Source: Rebecca billardiae RCC1528 | Taxonomy: Eukaryota; Haptophyta | Assembly (NCBI GenBank): GCA_965240325.2 | Contig: OZ251223.1 | Span: 1,054,001 to 1,118,000, forward strand | Length of the DNA stretch: 64,000 nucleotides | Reading direction: 5' to 3' | In this document: piece after piece, positions 13,200 through 23,751 of the stretch | How positions within the stretch are numbered: the stretch's first letter is position 1 | Layout: the number at the start of each line of letters is the position of its first letter | Translations under genes and position numbers: made by a program | Notes under the pieces: model-generated | Seen by the model: the letters and a program-made list of their open reading frames with translations, nothing else | The model's database searches: none | Told to the model about the DNA's origin: nothing

Positions 13200-13950
13200 C
13201 GGGGTCTCAACCCGCCAGGGTCGGCGGGCCGTGCCAGTGCTGTCGCAATGTTTCCTCTGCGGGTTCGCGTCTTTCCACAGCATTCGCTCGTGGCCGTGGG
13301 TGACGGACAGTCGGACCAGTGACACCTGTGAAGTTCTCCCACGTGCGGTATGCGTCCGTGCGCATCAGCGAGGCCCACACCCACGAGGGAATGTGCAGCA
13401 CGCGGGGCGGGGCGGGTAGCCCGTTGCTCCGCGCGAGCGCGGGTACGCGCTGTATGTGCCGCATCTCGACCGTGATGGCGTAATCGAGCGCCTCGCCGCC
13501 GACGAAGCCGCCAGAGTAGATCATGTGCATGTCCTCCTGCCGCCAGCCGAGAGCGGTCTTCGCGAGGACGCTTGCCGATGTCCGCTCCGGGCATGATGGG
13601 CTCGGCGCAGGTCGCGTTGACATCGTACACGGCCGCCACGCTGAGCACGAGCGCGTTGACGTTCACGCGGTCGTCGCTCTTCGCCTCTTCGACAGGTCTG
13701 GCGCCCGCGTGTTTGGCGGCACGAGGAGCTGTTAGTTGTGCGCGCGCGCGCGCACATCGACAGCGTGTGCCACTCGCGATTGAGAGTGGGCACGAGCTGC
13801 TCACACAGGCACACGAATCGCAGCGCATCCGTCACCGGCATGACGACGTCCGCCTCGTCCCGCAGCGCCTGCGTCATGGATGAGGATGGCGCGTCGATGT
13901 TGCATGCTCGACGATTCATCTCTCTGCGGATGGCATCACGGGCTTGTCTG
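13200..13950 (-). pseudogene. Frame-broken remnant of an unrecognised gene
   Basis: Protein-like stretches lie one after another on the minus strand but in three different frames. About 13950-13740 reads ..RDEADVVMPVTDALRF..; about 13710-13580 reads ..NALVLSVAAVYDVNATC..; about 13590-13240 reads ..QEDMHMIYSGGFVGG.. and then ..IPSWVWASLMRTDAY... The last two join by a single frame shift near 13575 with no GT..AG intron, which suggests decay. I do not recognise the family. Multi-exon coding with unusual introns is the alternative. Confidence 0.4.
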
Positions 13951-14635
13951 TGTCGCGCTGCGGCGAGGGTCGCCAACTCGCGAGCACGCGGTTGCTGCCA
14001 CGCCGACAGACCCGGGAGGTTGTCCGCTGCGCGTCGTACGCCGTTGGCGCTGCGCTTCCGTCGCATTGGTCACCGTCGACGTCATGCACGGCGGACGCGG
14101 GCTTCGGCTGAGGGACCGCCAGCGACAGTCCGGTGCGCGCGGATTCCGGCGATCGAGTTCAGAAGGCGCGCCAATCTTGCGTCGCGTGCGATGGCGCTTC
14201 CCGCCCGCGAGACACTTCGTGATGAGGGCCTTTCCGCACCGAGCTCGACGCGCGGCGGTGGATCGCGCGAGGTGGTTGTGATGTTACGGCCCGTGCGAGC
14301 GCTCGACGTGCAAGTCGGGCGAGGACTGCCCCAGGTCGCACGATCGTGTCGACGCGCCGAGCGTACCTCCAAACGCGTCGACTTTGGCCCTCGTTCGACC
14401 TGCACGCGAGACGACGAGGGCAGCAATCGCGAATCGGGCGAAAACACCCTTCGGCAGTCCCCGCGTGATGTCCGCGCCGGCGTTGGATTTGGCGCGCGCG
14501 GCCCACGCGCTCAACGCCATCCAGGACTGTCTTTTCGGCCGAGCGTCCCCCGAACCAATTTTCCTTTTCCTTTTCTTTTTCTTATATCTTTTCCCCGGGC
14601 ACTACCGAGGGGCGGACCTACCGGTACGGCCCGCC
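13951..14635. other. Gap before the threonine dehydratase gene, no gene seen
   Basis: GC-rich sequence with overlapping open frames on both strands but no protein I recognise. It ends in a T/C-rich tract at 14559-14595 (runs of TTTTCC, then TTATATCTTTTCC) just upstream of the next start codon. That is a plausible promoter or 5' untranslated element. Translating the tract gives an artificial run of Phe and Leu, which is why the upstream extension of the next frame is not taken as coding. Confidence 0.5.
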
Positions 14636-15682
14636 ATGATGGCGGCGTCCCGCCGCGCGTACTGGTCGGCAGGCGCACCGCTGGTGACGTTTGCGGACAT
14701 CATGGCCGCGAGCAAGCGCATCGCGCCCCACGCCGCGCGCACGCCGCTCCTACGCTGCGCTGCGCTCGACGCACTCGCCGGGGAGGGCGTGCAGCTCTTC
14801 CTCAAGTGTGAGAACATGCAGGTCACGGGCAGCTTCAAGGCGCGTGGCGCGCTCAACGCGGTGCTGTCGCTGCCACCGCTGCGCACCACCGGGATCGTCG
14901 CCCACTCGGCTGGAAACCATGCGGCTGCCGTCGCGTACGCCGCCAAGGCCGCCGGCGGCCTGCCGTGCCACGTGGTCATCCCGCGCACCGCGCCGCGCTG
15001 CAAGGTCGCCAACACCGAAGCGCACGGTGCGACGGTCGAGCTGTGCGAGCCGACCAACGCGGCGCGCGAGGTGGCGGTCAAGCGTGTGTCGGCTGAGCGC
15101 GGGTACGCCGCGATCCACCCGTACAACGACGCCCACGTCGTCGCCGGGCAGGGCACGCTCGCCCTCGAGCTGTTCGAGCAGCTGCGCGAGCTCGGGGAGC
15201 CGCCTCTGGACGCGCTGCTCGTCCCGGTGAGCGGCGGCGGCATGCTTGCCGGGGTGGCGGTGGCGGCGAGCGGGGCGGCTGCAGGCACGCGCGTCATCGC
15301 CGTCGAGCCCCAGGGCAAGCGCCTCGCCGAGTCGCTCGCCGCCCGAGAGCGACTGTGGCCTCCGGCTGCGCCGCCTCTCAGTACCATCGCCGACGGGTGC
15401 CGTACGCAGCCGATCGGCGAGCTCACCTGGCCGTTGTGCCTCGAGCATGTGGACCCAAGGGTGGTGACCGTCAGCGACGACGCCATTGTGTGCGCCATGA
15501 GGGCGCTCTTCGAAGTGGCCAAGCTCGTCGTCGAGCCCTCGGGCGCAATGGCGCTCGCCGCAGCGGTGTCGTCAGCGCGCAGCCTCGGCGCACGGCGTGT
15601 CGGCTTGGTCCTGTGCGGCGGGAATGCCGACCTGGACCAGCCGCTGCCGTGGGCCTCCGGGCCCGGCGTGATGAAAGCCTGA
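14636..15682 (+). CDS. Threonine dehydratase / serine racemase-like PLP enzyme
   Basis: A 348-residue fold-type II PLP enzyme. SFKARG at residues 66-71 carries the Schiff-base lysine K68; SAGNH (91-95) is the substrate/phosphate loop; VSGGGM (198-203) is the glycine loop that holds PLP phosphate; LCGGN (326-330) is the C-terminal motif. There is no ACT regulatory domain, so it is not the feedback-controlled isoleucine-pathway type and fits catabolic threonine/serine ammonia-lyase or serine racemase. Substrate cannot be decided by eye. The start is the first of two adjacent ATGs (14636, 14639), just 3' of a T/C-rich tract; the longer frame has no ATG. Single exon, with no clear targeting peptide. 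Confidence 0.88.
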   Translation: MMAASRRAYWSAGAPLVTFADIMAASKRIAPHAARTPLLRCAALDALAGEGVQLFLKCENMQVTGSFKARGALNAVLSLPPLRTTGIVAHSAGNHAAAVAYAAKAAGGLPCHVVIPRTAPRCKVANTEAHGATVELCEPTNAAREVAVKRVSAERGYAAIHPYNDAHVVAGQGTLALELFEQLRELGEPPLDALLVPVSGGGMLAGVAVAASGAAAGTRVIAVEPQGKRLAESLAARERLWPPAAPPLSTIADGCRTQPIGELTWPLCLEHVDPRVVTVSDDAIVCAMRALFEVAKLVVEPSGAMALAAAVSSARSLGARRVGLVLCGGNADLDQPLPWASGPGVMKA

Positions 15683-16453
15683 ATAACTACACTGTCGTTA
15701 CGACGAAGAGGCGCGGAACATAGTCATCGTCGTCAGAATCATCAGCATCGTAGTATATAGAGACATATATATATGTCTCTATCAGTATAGTGAGTATATC
15801 CTCATCTCAGAGACATGCATCAGACATCTCCGATGTCGATGACCATTACCAATATCCGCGAACTAGTAGTTAGCTGATGATGCAGCGTGTCTGTCTGAGT
15901 CTGCGTGACGGCCCGTCGGCCCGCCTGGCAGGCAGACGGTGGCAGCGGCGTGCATGCAGCAATGTTAGTGATGGTCAGTCAGCCTGATGAGCCTGATGTC
16001 AGGCCGCCCGAATCTAATTCGCGAGCGCAGTCTTAGTAGCACCAGGTGCAGTCAGTGAGTGAGTCGGCGAGCCAACGAGCCCGCGAGCACGCGCGCAGCC
16101 GGCTGTCTGGCGCGAGTCCGCGGACATCACCGCCCGCGGGCGCGCTGCCCGCGGCGGCCGGCCGGCCGGCAGCGGACGCGCCTGCGGACTCGCTGCGGAT
16201 TCTGACTCTCATGCTCTGCTGATCCGCGCGCGTATAACGCGGTCGTGAAGCCGCTACTGGCACTGCTATGACGACTGACTGCGCGCTGCTATAGCTACTC
16301 GATCAGATATACCGATGATATACGGCCTCACAACGCCCGTCGGGAGTCGGTGCCCCGCGGCTCACTTTATCAGGCAGGCTAGGCAGCAGCGTGAGTCGCC
16401 TAGCTGGCACGCAGGCAGACACACTGACTGGCAGACGATGACAACGGGTAGCA

Positions 16454-16498
<45 letters not shown>

Positions 16499-16889
16499 CA
16501 TATATATACATATATATATCGAAGCGATTTAATATATATATATATACATATTTAACGACGTGGTATGCAACGGGCAAGCGTCAGGCTCAGAGTGCAGCAG
16601 ACACATAGAATGCGTGACCCGCGCTCAGCGGCTCAGACCGTTCCGCCGTCTGGCCCGGCGACTCGACCACCGGGTCAGGCCACTTAGGGCACTGGCCCGG
16701 CACTGTGCCGGCCACCCGCAGGCCCTACCCCCCTCCGACGGGAGCGGTGCCGGGATGGAGCACCGCCTCGGCCTGGGGCACGCGGCATACATACATGCCA
16801 CAGGCACACCGCACTGCCGAAGCCGGGTCATGCAGGCTCATAATACTGATGTGCATCTCTTACAGTCTTAGGGGTCCGGCGCCGGCGGA
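15683..16889. other. Convergent gap with palindrome and TA microsatellite
   Basis: No gene seen. It lies between the 3' ends of the PLP-enzyme gene and the kinase gene. It holds a perfect 26-nt palindrome at 15757-15782 (centre ATATATAT, arms reading AGAGAC/GTCTCT) and a TA/TACATA microsatellite at 16454-16552. Base composition is much less GC-biased than in the flanking genes. Confidence 0.6.
16454..16552. repeat. TA / TACATA microsatellite
   Basis: About 30 bases of pure TA, then TACATA units, then another TA run after a short unique interruption (CGAAGCGATTT). It sits in a tail-to-tail intergenic gap. Confidence 0.9.
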
Positions 16890-17573
16890 TTACTCATTAC
16901 TCGGACCGATCGATGGCGGGGGTGGCAGAGAGTCGCCGTCAAAGCTGCGTGTCGCCCACTTGGCCGAGGATGCAACAACGCGCATGTTGGGAACATCATT
17001 GGCATCCACCCGGGCGAGCGTTCTCTCAAGGCTCCATCCCCACGCACACGCATTGCGCCGCGCGACGCGTTCGCGGGCCACCCCCTCGGGCATGGACACA
17101 AACCAAGTTTCGTCAAAAAGGCTGCGCGCCTCGTTCCAGGGCGGCTCGTCGAGGAGGAGGTAATTGCCTTCGACCAAGACGACGCGGTGCGAGCGTTCGA
17201 GCCGTATGTCGTCCTCCACCGGATCGCCAACGGCGTGGTCAAAGCTGGGCCACAAGCCTTCGCCCGCCGTGTGCAGCTCGCGCAGCTTGTCGCGGAACTT
17301 TGTGCCGTCGAAGGTGAACGGGGCGCCGCGGCGCGCGTGCGCTTCTGCAGGGTCTGCAAGCTGGTCAAGCTCCTCACGGTACAGATGGAAGCCGTCCATG
17401 GGCAAGACAACCGCGTCATCAGCGATTTGCTGCGCAATCGCATGCGAAAGCGTGGACTTGCCCGCGCCTGGACCGCCAGCGATCCCCACCCAGTACTGCC
17501 GCCCGGTCGCGGCCGACCTAGCTCGTAGGCTCTCAGCCAGCTGTTGGTAGAAAGCATCCGCACCACCACTCAT
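16890..17573 (-). CDS. YFH7-type P-loop kinase (uridine kinase/phosphoribulokinase-like)
   Basis: A 227-residue protein. Walker A is GGPGAGKST at residues 33-41. PMDGFH (58-63) and, near residue 130, VVLVEGNYLLLDEPPW are hallmarks of the nucleoside/nucleotide kinase family that includes yeast YFH7 and bacterial fructose-operon kinases; FDETWFV follows, then an Arg-rich lid region. It should phosphorylate a small hydroxylated metabolite with ATP, but the substrate of this family is not settled. The start at 17573 is chosen because the upstream open stretch (to about 17751) is AT-rich and not coding-like. It is head-to-head with the first TIR-like receptor gene, 267 bp apart. Confidence 0.82.
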   Translation of the reverse strand: MSGGADAFYQQLAESLRARSAATGRQYWVGIAGGPGAGKSTLSHAIAQQIADDAVVLPMDGFHLYREELDQLADPAEAHARRGAPFTFDGTKFRDKLRELHTAGEGLWPSFDHAVGDPVEDDIRLERSHRVVLVEGNYLLLDEPPWNEARSLFDETWFVSMPEGVARERVARRNACAWGWSLERTLARVDANDVPNMRVVASSAKWATRSFDGDSLPPPPSIGPSNE

Positions 17574-17840
17574 CACGAGGGTCACAAACAACTGGGCTTG
17601 CGCGCGCCGTCGTCGCGTGGACGCAGCCGAGCTCGCATGAAGACCGTACGACGTACAGTTTACTATATGATTTAACGTGCACACTAAACGACGACTACGA
17701 AGCAATTCATATCGCAATTTATTCGCATACAGTAGTATTTCGTGTAATGCCATCACAGGAGTATCTTCGAGGGTTCCTTCTCGACGAGCGCAAGCGGGAA
17801 GCACGCGGCCACGCGCGCGACGCTCACTCGAGAGCCCGGC
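17574..17840. promoter_or_regulatory. Divergent promoter, YFH7-like kinase / TIR-like receptor 1
   Basis: A 267-bp gap between two start codons pointing away from each other, AT-rich in the middle (about 17650-17750). Both promoters must lie here or overlap the genes. No TATA box is convincing. Confidence 0.5.
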
Positions 17841-20563
17841 ATGAGCGCGCACGAGGCGGGCTGGGCCCTCGGTGCGCACGTCGCGGCGCGGCGCCAAGGC
17901 CCCACGACACGCCGCCCGCCCGCCGCCGTCGTGCTCTTCCTCCTCCTCCGCGCGGCGCGGCCGGCCGCCGCCAAGCTGGTGATCGAATCGGGACCAGCGC
18001 CGCTGCGTGGCACCGAGCTGCTCGCCGCGCCGTTTGCGTTCACGCCCGCCGCGTTCGCCGACGTGCGTGCGCGGCTGGTGCTCACGCATCCGGACGAGTG
18101 GGCCGACGCGTCGTGCCCGCCCAAGTACGTCGGCCCCCACTCACTCCGCGGCGCCATCGTCGTGAGCCTCGACCCGAGCCGCAGCGCGTGCTCGTTGGAG
18201 TCGCACGCGCGCTGCGCGGGCGCGGCAGGTGCGGTGGGCTGGGTACTCTTGCGATCGCTCGCCTTTCCCTTGCACCCCGTGCCGGGCTGGGCGTACAATG
18301 CGTGGTGGCCTGGCGACGAGCGCCACCTGCCCGAAACGCCCGCCGCGGACATCACGCAGCGCGCGGCCGCGCCGCTCCTCAAGGCGCTCCGTGCGGGCGA
18401 GGCGGTGCGCGCGCGGCTCACACGCTCGGAGACGGAGTGGGCGAACGTCGGGCGCACGCCCGCCTGGATCACGCGTGACGTCGTGCTCGGCTTCCAGTCC
18501 CTCGCCGTCGCCGAGCTCGCGGTGACGCGGCTGCGCGCTTTCGTGCGCGCGGACGGTAAGCTGTCGCCCGGCATCGCGCAGGCGGTGCTGCTACTGGAGG
18601 TGTTCGTGCAGCTGGTGCGGCTGGTCAGTAGGTGCACGACGCGGGGCGAGCTGCCGTTCCCGGCGGTCTTGTTCCTGATGTCGCTGCACCTCTCGATCGG
18701 CACCATCTCCAGCATGCTCTTCCTGCTCTACTGGGCGCAGGCGGCTTGGCCATCCGCAGGCGTGGTGGGCACGACACCCGTTGCCTCGCCAACGCTGGCG
18801 CACAGCCCGCGCGCGCGGAGGAGGCTGCTCGCGCTGGTGGTCACGATCGCGCTGTTCGACGTGGGCGTGGGGCTCAGCTTCGTCATCACCGTGCCCATCC
18901 TCATGGTGGTCTGGCTGCTCATCTTCGCGGGCCTGCTGCCGCTGCTAGTGCTGACGGTGTCCGCGCACACGCACTGGCGCGCCCGGCACGTGCTCAACGA
19001 GCTGCCTTCAGGCGTGGCGCGCAGGCTGACGCGCACGATGGCGTGCAGCAACGGCGCGTCGGCGCTCGCGTTAGTGCTGAGCGGGAGCTTCCCCTTCGTG
19101 CAAGTGCGCCCGTGGCCCCTCTACGCGGTCGGCTTTGTCTTCCTCTCTGCGCTCAACGTGGCCTCGGCCATGCACGCCGCCGCGTTCGCGCCGCTGGGCG
19201 TGCCGTTGATGTGCGGGCCGATCGAGCGCGCGTCGGCGGCGGTGCTGTCAGGCTTGGCGATGCCACGCCTGGCGCGCGCGCTGGGCTTTGGCGGGCGCGG
19301 CACCGTCGCCCCGCGGCAGCACGAGGTCTCCCACCTGCCCATCGCGCAGAACGCAGCCAGCCCTGAGGCGGGCCCGCCACGTCAGCGCTCCGAGGCTCCG
19401 GCGGCGAACGCGGGTGGCGGCGACGGTGTGCTCGTCCCACCCCCTTTGGGGCCGCATACCATCTTCAGATCTCACCAACGCGCGCAGTTCGAGGCGGGGT
19501 TCCGAGCGCGCGAGCACCTGCTGCTCGGCGTCCAGCTTGGCTACGTGCGCGAGATGCAGCGCGCGCTGAACGTCGGGTCGAGTGTGTCGTCGTTCGAAGT
19601 GGGGCTGCGAGCAAGGCGGCTCAGCCTGGCGCTTGCGCACCGGTCCAGGCTGGGGGTCGGTGGTGGCGGCGAGCCGTGCTCGCTCGCCGAGATAGTCGCC
19701 GGGCAGCACACGCCCGACGGCAGCCCCGCCGTCGGCCGCGCAAACCTCTTCGTCTCGCACGCGCAGCGCTGCCCATTCGACGCCACCCTCTCCGCAGTCG
19801 AGGCGTATGCGAGGCTGCACGGCCTCAAGCCGAGCGAGACATACATCTGTGCGCGCGGCGCGAAGCGCGAGCACCCGACGGCCGCGTGTGTGCACCGCGA
19901 GGGCTTGCTTGCTGCGTGCTTGGGAGTGCCTCGGCGGTTGCTCCCGCACCCTGCCCTCACATTCCCCGACCCTACCTCAACACTCCGCTCCCCCACCAGG
20001 GATCGACGTGCTGTGCATCCGGCAGGCGGTCGTGCGCACAGAGGTGCGGTACATCGGCGAGATTCAGCGCGCGGCGGGGCGTGTGGTGCTCGTCCTCCAG
20101 CCGTGGACGGCGCCCGTCTGCCTCACGCGCGCATGGTGTCTCTGTGCGCGCGCGACGTGCGCGAGCGACGTTCGCGCCACGCACGCCTGCCTGCGCTTGC
20201 GCTCGCGCGCTCACCTTGCACGCGCATCGCCCATTCCCCGCCTGGCCGGCACGCGCGTGCTTCGCAGACGAGGTGCTTGTGGCGAGGCGGCTCGGGCTGC
20301 CCATCGGCCTTGCGCTGCCCACGGAGGAGCTGCGCTCCGTCGCCTCGGCCCTCGCGGGCGACCGCGCGTCACTCGAACTCGCGCTCTCGCAGTTCGACGT
20401 GCGCCAATCGATCTCGAGCGTGGAGGAGGACAGGGCGATCATCTTCAGCATGATCGAGCAGCTGTTTGACGACGCGGAGACAGCCCCCGAAGCGTTCAAC
20501 CGCGAGACGCACGCCGCGCTGCGCGAGGGTCTGGCTGCCTTCTCGTGGTCGGCCGTTGTGTAG
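17841..20563 (+). CDS. PA-domain, multi-span membrane protein with C-terminal TIR-like domain (receptor 1)
   Basis: Exons 17841-19848, 20000-20143 and 20268-20563 (815 residues), introns GT..AG with GTGCGC donors. A signal peptide (AAVVLFLLLRAARPAAA) precedes an ectodomain resembling a protease-associated domain (LRGAIVVSLD, then an AGAAGAVGWVLL segment). Six or seven membrane spans follow, then a cytosolic tail. Splicing restores a TIR-like domain from residue about 634: NLFVSHAQ, TYIWIDVLCIRQ, VVLVLQPW, LTRAWCLYEV. E719 of WCLYE aligns with the catalytic glutamate of TIR NADases in WCLxEL. Topology implies an extracellular or luminal sensor linked to a cytoplasmic TIR-like output. Whether it is an NADase or a scaffold is inference. 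The next gene has the same plan on the same strand. Confidence 0.75.
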
Positions 20564-20863
20564 CCCGAAGCTTGGGCTTGTTCTAATGGAGCGGTTGCTG
20601 TACGAGGCCGCCATGCTGACAATGTCTCGCGTCGTTATTCTTCGAAAGGATAATTAATTAATTATTGGTATGAATATCCATCGGCGGGAATCTTAACGGC
20701 CGAATCTTAACCGCAAGTTTCATCACGCATAGTAGAAAAGTATATCGTTTTGGAACACCGAATACGGAGCGTCGCAACCACCTTCCTTATTTGAACTTTC
20801 CTGTGAGTACCGACGATTAATAATACGCGGCTGACAATCGCGGTTGGGCGCGCGGCCGGGGAG
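20564..20863. promoter_or_regulatory. Spacer between the two TIR-like receptor genes
   Basis: A 300-bp same-strand gap, AT-rich at 20650-20670 (repeated TTAAT/ATTAAT). It must hold the 3' end of receptor 1 and the promoter of receptor 2. No specific element can be assigned. Confidence 0.4.
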
Positions 20864-22904
20864 ATGCTGCGTGACTCCGAGTCGCAGGCGGCGCCGTACG
20901 CTTCCGCGGACGGCGCCGACCCAGCCGCGGCGGTGCGGGCACTGCTCATGCGGGCGGCGGCAGACGGCCGTCGACGGCGGGCGCGCGTGCGCCGACCGAT
21001 GATGACGCTCGGCATGGTATGCGTTGTTGTGGGCCTCCCTGTCCTCCTGTTCGGCCATGCGGTGCACCTGCTGTTCAGAGAGGTCGCCATGGGCGTGATC
21101 ATCACGGGCGGTTGGTTCTTGGTGTGCGCGATGGTACCGGACGATCCCAGGTCGCCGTACTACGTCGCATCGTTCACCATGACCGTCGAGCTCGTGCTCC
21201 TGCCCTGGGACACGCTCAACACGATCGATAAGTTCGCAGAGGCGCGCGCCCTGTGCACCGCACACAACGAGCAGCAGCCAGAATGCCGGCACCTGGCCGT
21301 GATGCAGGCGACGATGATCTGGGACACGTGCACTGCCTTCATCGCGGTCGCCGTCTGCGTGCACACCTTCGCCAGCTGCTGGCACCACGGCTCGCAGCCC
21401 AGGCGAACTCGGCGGCGGATCATCTCGCTACTGCGGTACATCCTGCCGGCGTACACGATGGGCATCGCAGCGCGCGAGGTGAGCGCGGCGCTGCACCTGC
21501 GGCCCGGGGCAGGCGGGGCCACGTGGGTGGACTCGGCGCCGACGCTCGTGCTCGCGGCGTACGTCCTCTTGATCGCTCTCGTCGGCATGTCTCCTGGCGG
21601 CATCGAGCGGCTGCATCGCTCGCTCATGTCGCGCGGCCTGACAGAGGGCGCGAGCTCGGCGGCGGTGATCGCCTCGCTGATCGGCGGCAGCGGGCGCACG
21701 CCGGCGGAGACGATGGACAGGGCCATTGAAACGCTGCGATGCGTGTCGCTCGACCGCATCCAGCGCCACCATCTCGCGCCGCCGCGAGGCTCCTCGACGC
21801 GCCGGGAGACGCAACGCAAGGAAGCCTTTCAGGCGGTGGTGGTTCAAAGCGCGGCGGCGGCGACGGGTGCGCGCGACTCGGGCAGCGACCGCAGCCCCTC
21901 GTCGGGGCTGAGGAGTGTGCCGACGGGAATGCCCAGCGCAGGGGCATCCATCGCGCCGGCTGACGTCGACGAGCCCTCCCGCGCGAGCGTGCGCTCGTCC
22001 TCCGACCGCTCGAAGTCGGTGCAGTCTGGACGGTCGTCGGCCGGCGCGGAGCTTTCGTCCAGGCTGCAGACGCTCGGGCTGGGCGAGCTCATGACTCCCG
22101 AGCACATCAGCGTGCCCGCCGAGTTCGGCCGCATCGACGCGTTCGTCAGCCACAGGTATGCGCTTGCCTCGAGGCGGGTGCGTGCGCGCCGCGCCGCCAT
22201 GCGCATGACACCTTGCGCCCGCACGCCACCACGCGTCGCACGTACGCCGCGGCGCCCGCAGCTGGTCGGACGACCCCGACGCCAAGTGGGCGGCGCTGCA
22301 GCGCTGGCGCGAGCGCTTTAAGGCAATCCACCGTCGCGAGCCGACGATCTGGATCGACCGACTCTGCATCGACGAGGACAACATCGCCGAGTCGCTGGAG
22401 AGCCTCCCCGTGTACCTTGCCGGCTGCCGCACGATGCTCGCCCTCGTGGGTGAGACCTACACGAGAAGGCTCTGGTGGTGCGCGCGCCCGCCGCCCCGCG
22501 GCGCCAGCGCGCCCCGCTGCACTGCACTGTCTGAGCCGGCCGCCGTGCGGCGCCCCACCCCGCGCAGCGTGATGGAGCTGTCCGTCTTCACGATGACTGG
22601 CGGTGAGGATGACCAGATCGAATGGGTGCGTCTCGAGCACGTGCCGCCAACGGACGTGGGCACCTTCGACGTGAGGCAAGCTCGATGCACGCTCGAGACC
22701 GACTCGGACCGACTACTCTCGACCATCGAGGCGTCGTTCGAGGGCACCGAGCACTTCAACGAGACCGTCCGTATGCTTCTTGCGCGTGCGACCAGCCGGG
22801 CCACGCTGACACGCCCTGACTTGCCTACCAGCCACGAGGCTTTGATTGATGTGCAGGGCGTCCGGTCCGCCCAGCACTCTCGTGTCTCGTCATCGTCGCA
22901 ATAG
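20864..22904 (+). CDS. Multi-span membrane protein with C-terminal TIR-like domain (receptor 2)
   Basis: Exons 20864-22155, 22262-22477 and 22568-22904 (614 residues). The N-terminal half has about six membrane spans, beginning at MTLGMVCVVVGLPVLLF, with no signal peptide or large ectodomain. A Ser-rich linker (about 325-410) leads to the TIR-like domain from residue about 423. After splicing it reads AFVSHSWSDDPDAKW, IWIDRLCIDEDN, LAGCRTMLALVGETY, RRLWCVMEL. E506 of WCVME matches the TIR NADase glutamate position. The second intron (90 bp, no stop) splits the Trp-Cys pair, so retention would insert 30 residues at the active-site motif. Same strand and same plan as receptor 1; overall similarity is weak, so any duplication is old. 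Role inferred: membrane-tethered signalling or immunity-like output. Confidence 0.75.
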
Positions 22905-23751
22905 CCCGAGCGTCACTCGCTGCGCGCAGCGCCCAGTGGCGATCGCGCTTCATTCAAGTAAGCAAGTAGGCAACGAATATAGCACCGTTGATACTCTAGA
23001 CTAAATAAGGACGAAGCCGAATATCTCGACTTTTGACTCAGAGCCTGTACTCTCTATGATAAATAAGACGGTGCATGTACGACGTTTTCAAATATAAATT
23101 ATTATTGTGACTCATCATTATAGTTATTATTTACATATTATAAATTCACTGCTGTGCGGTCACTGGTCTCCCGCGCGCCTGCTAGTAGTAGTAGTAGCAG
23201 TTATTCAGTAGTAGCATGCTGCACTCAGACTTATCACTTAGCTTACCGTGTGTCAGGCTCTTAGCACGGTCCGGGTCCCGCGGAGAGTCCGCGGACCGTG
23301 CCATGCTGGGACATGCAGAGGTCCGGCGACGCGCAGACGAATCAGCTATGGCCGTACGGGCTGGCAGCGACACTGGCAGTACTCGACAGCCAGTTATAAA
23401 AATACTATATATATATATATTAATTCGTCACTTCGATCGAATTCGTCGCGACGCATCGCAAATTTAATTATATTGTTCGACTGTCGTCACGATTCACCGG
23501 ACACCGGTCTTAGCACGGACTCTCGAGTCTCGGACTCGTCGGAGACGGAGTCGGTAATGTGGCAATAAGTTGGCGCCGGGTATTCGCGCCTATTCCGTAT
23601 TTGGGGTAAGCCGGTCCGAGCTGCCGCGCGCGGCGCGGAGCGGCCACGCCTGCCGTTACTGGCGAATCAGCCGCTATCCAGCGCAGGCATTGCAGTTACA
23701 CGGGAGCGATGACGTGGTGCTGCGAGTCGATGCTTGTCAGGAAGTAGAAAC
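22905..23751. other. Convergent AT-rich gap, no gene seen
   Basis: Tail-to-tail gap between receptor 2 and the bestrophin gene. It is AT-rich around 22970-23150, has a short GTA run near 23183 and a TA run near 23405. Short open frames look random. Confidence 0.5.

Noticed and set aside
14384-14635. N-terminal extension of the threonine dehydratase with a Phe/Leu hydrophobic run
   Set aside because: The frame there has no ATG start, and the hydrophobic run is translation of a T/C-rich promoter-like tract.
17574-17751. N-terminal extension of the YFH7-like kinase as a transit peptide
   Set aside because: The DNA is AT-rich and unlike local coding sequence; the ATG at 17573 gives a full-length family protein.
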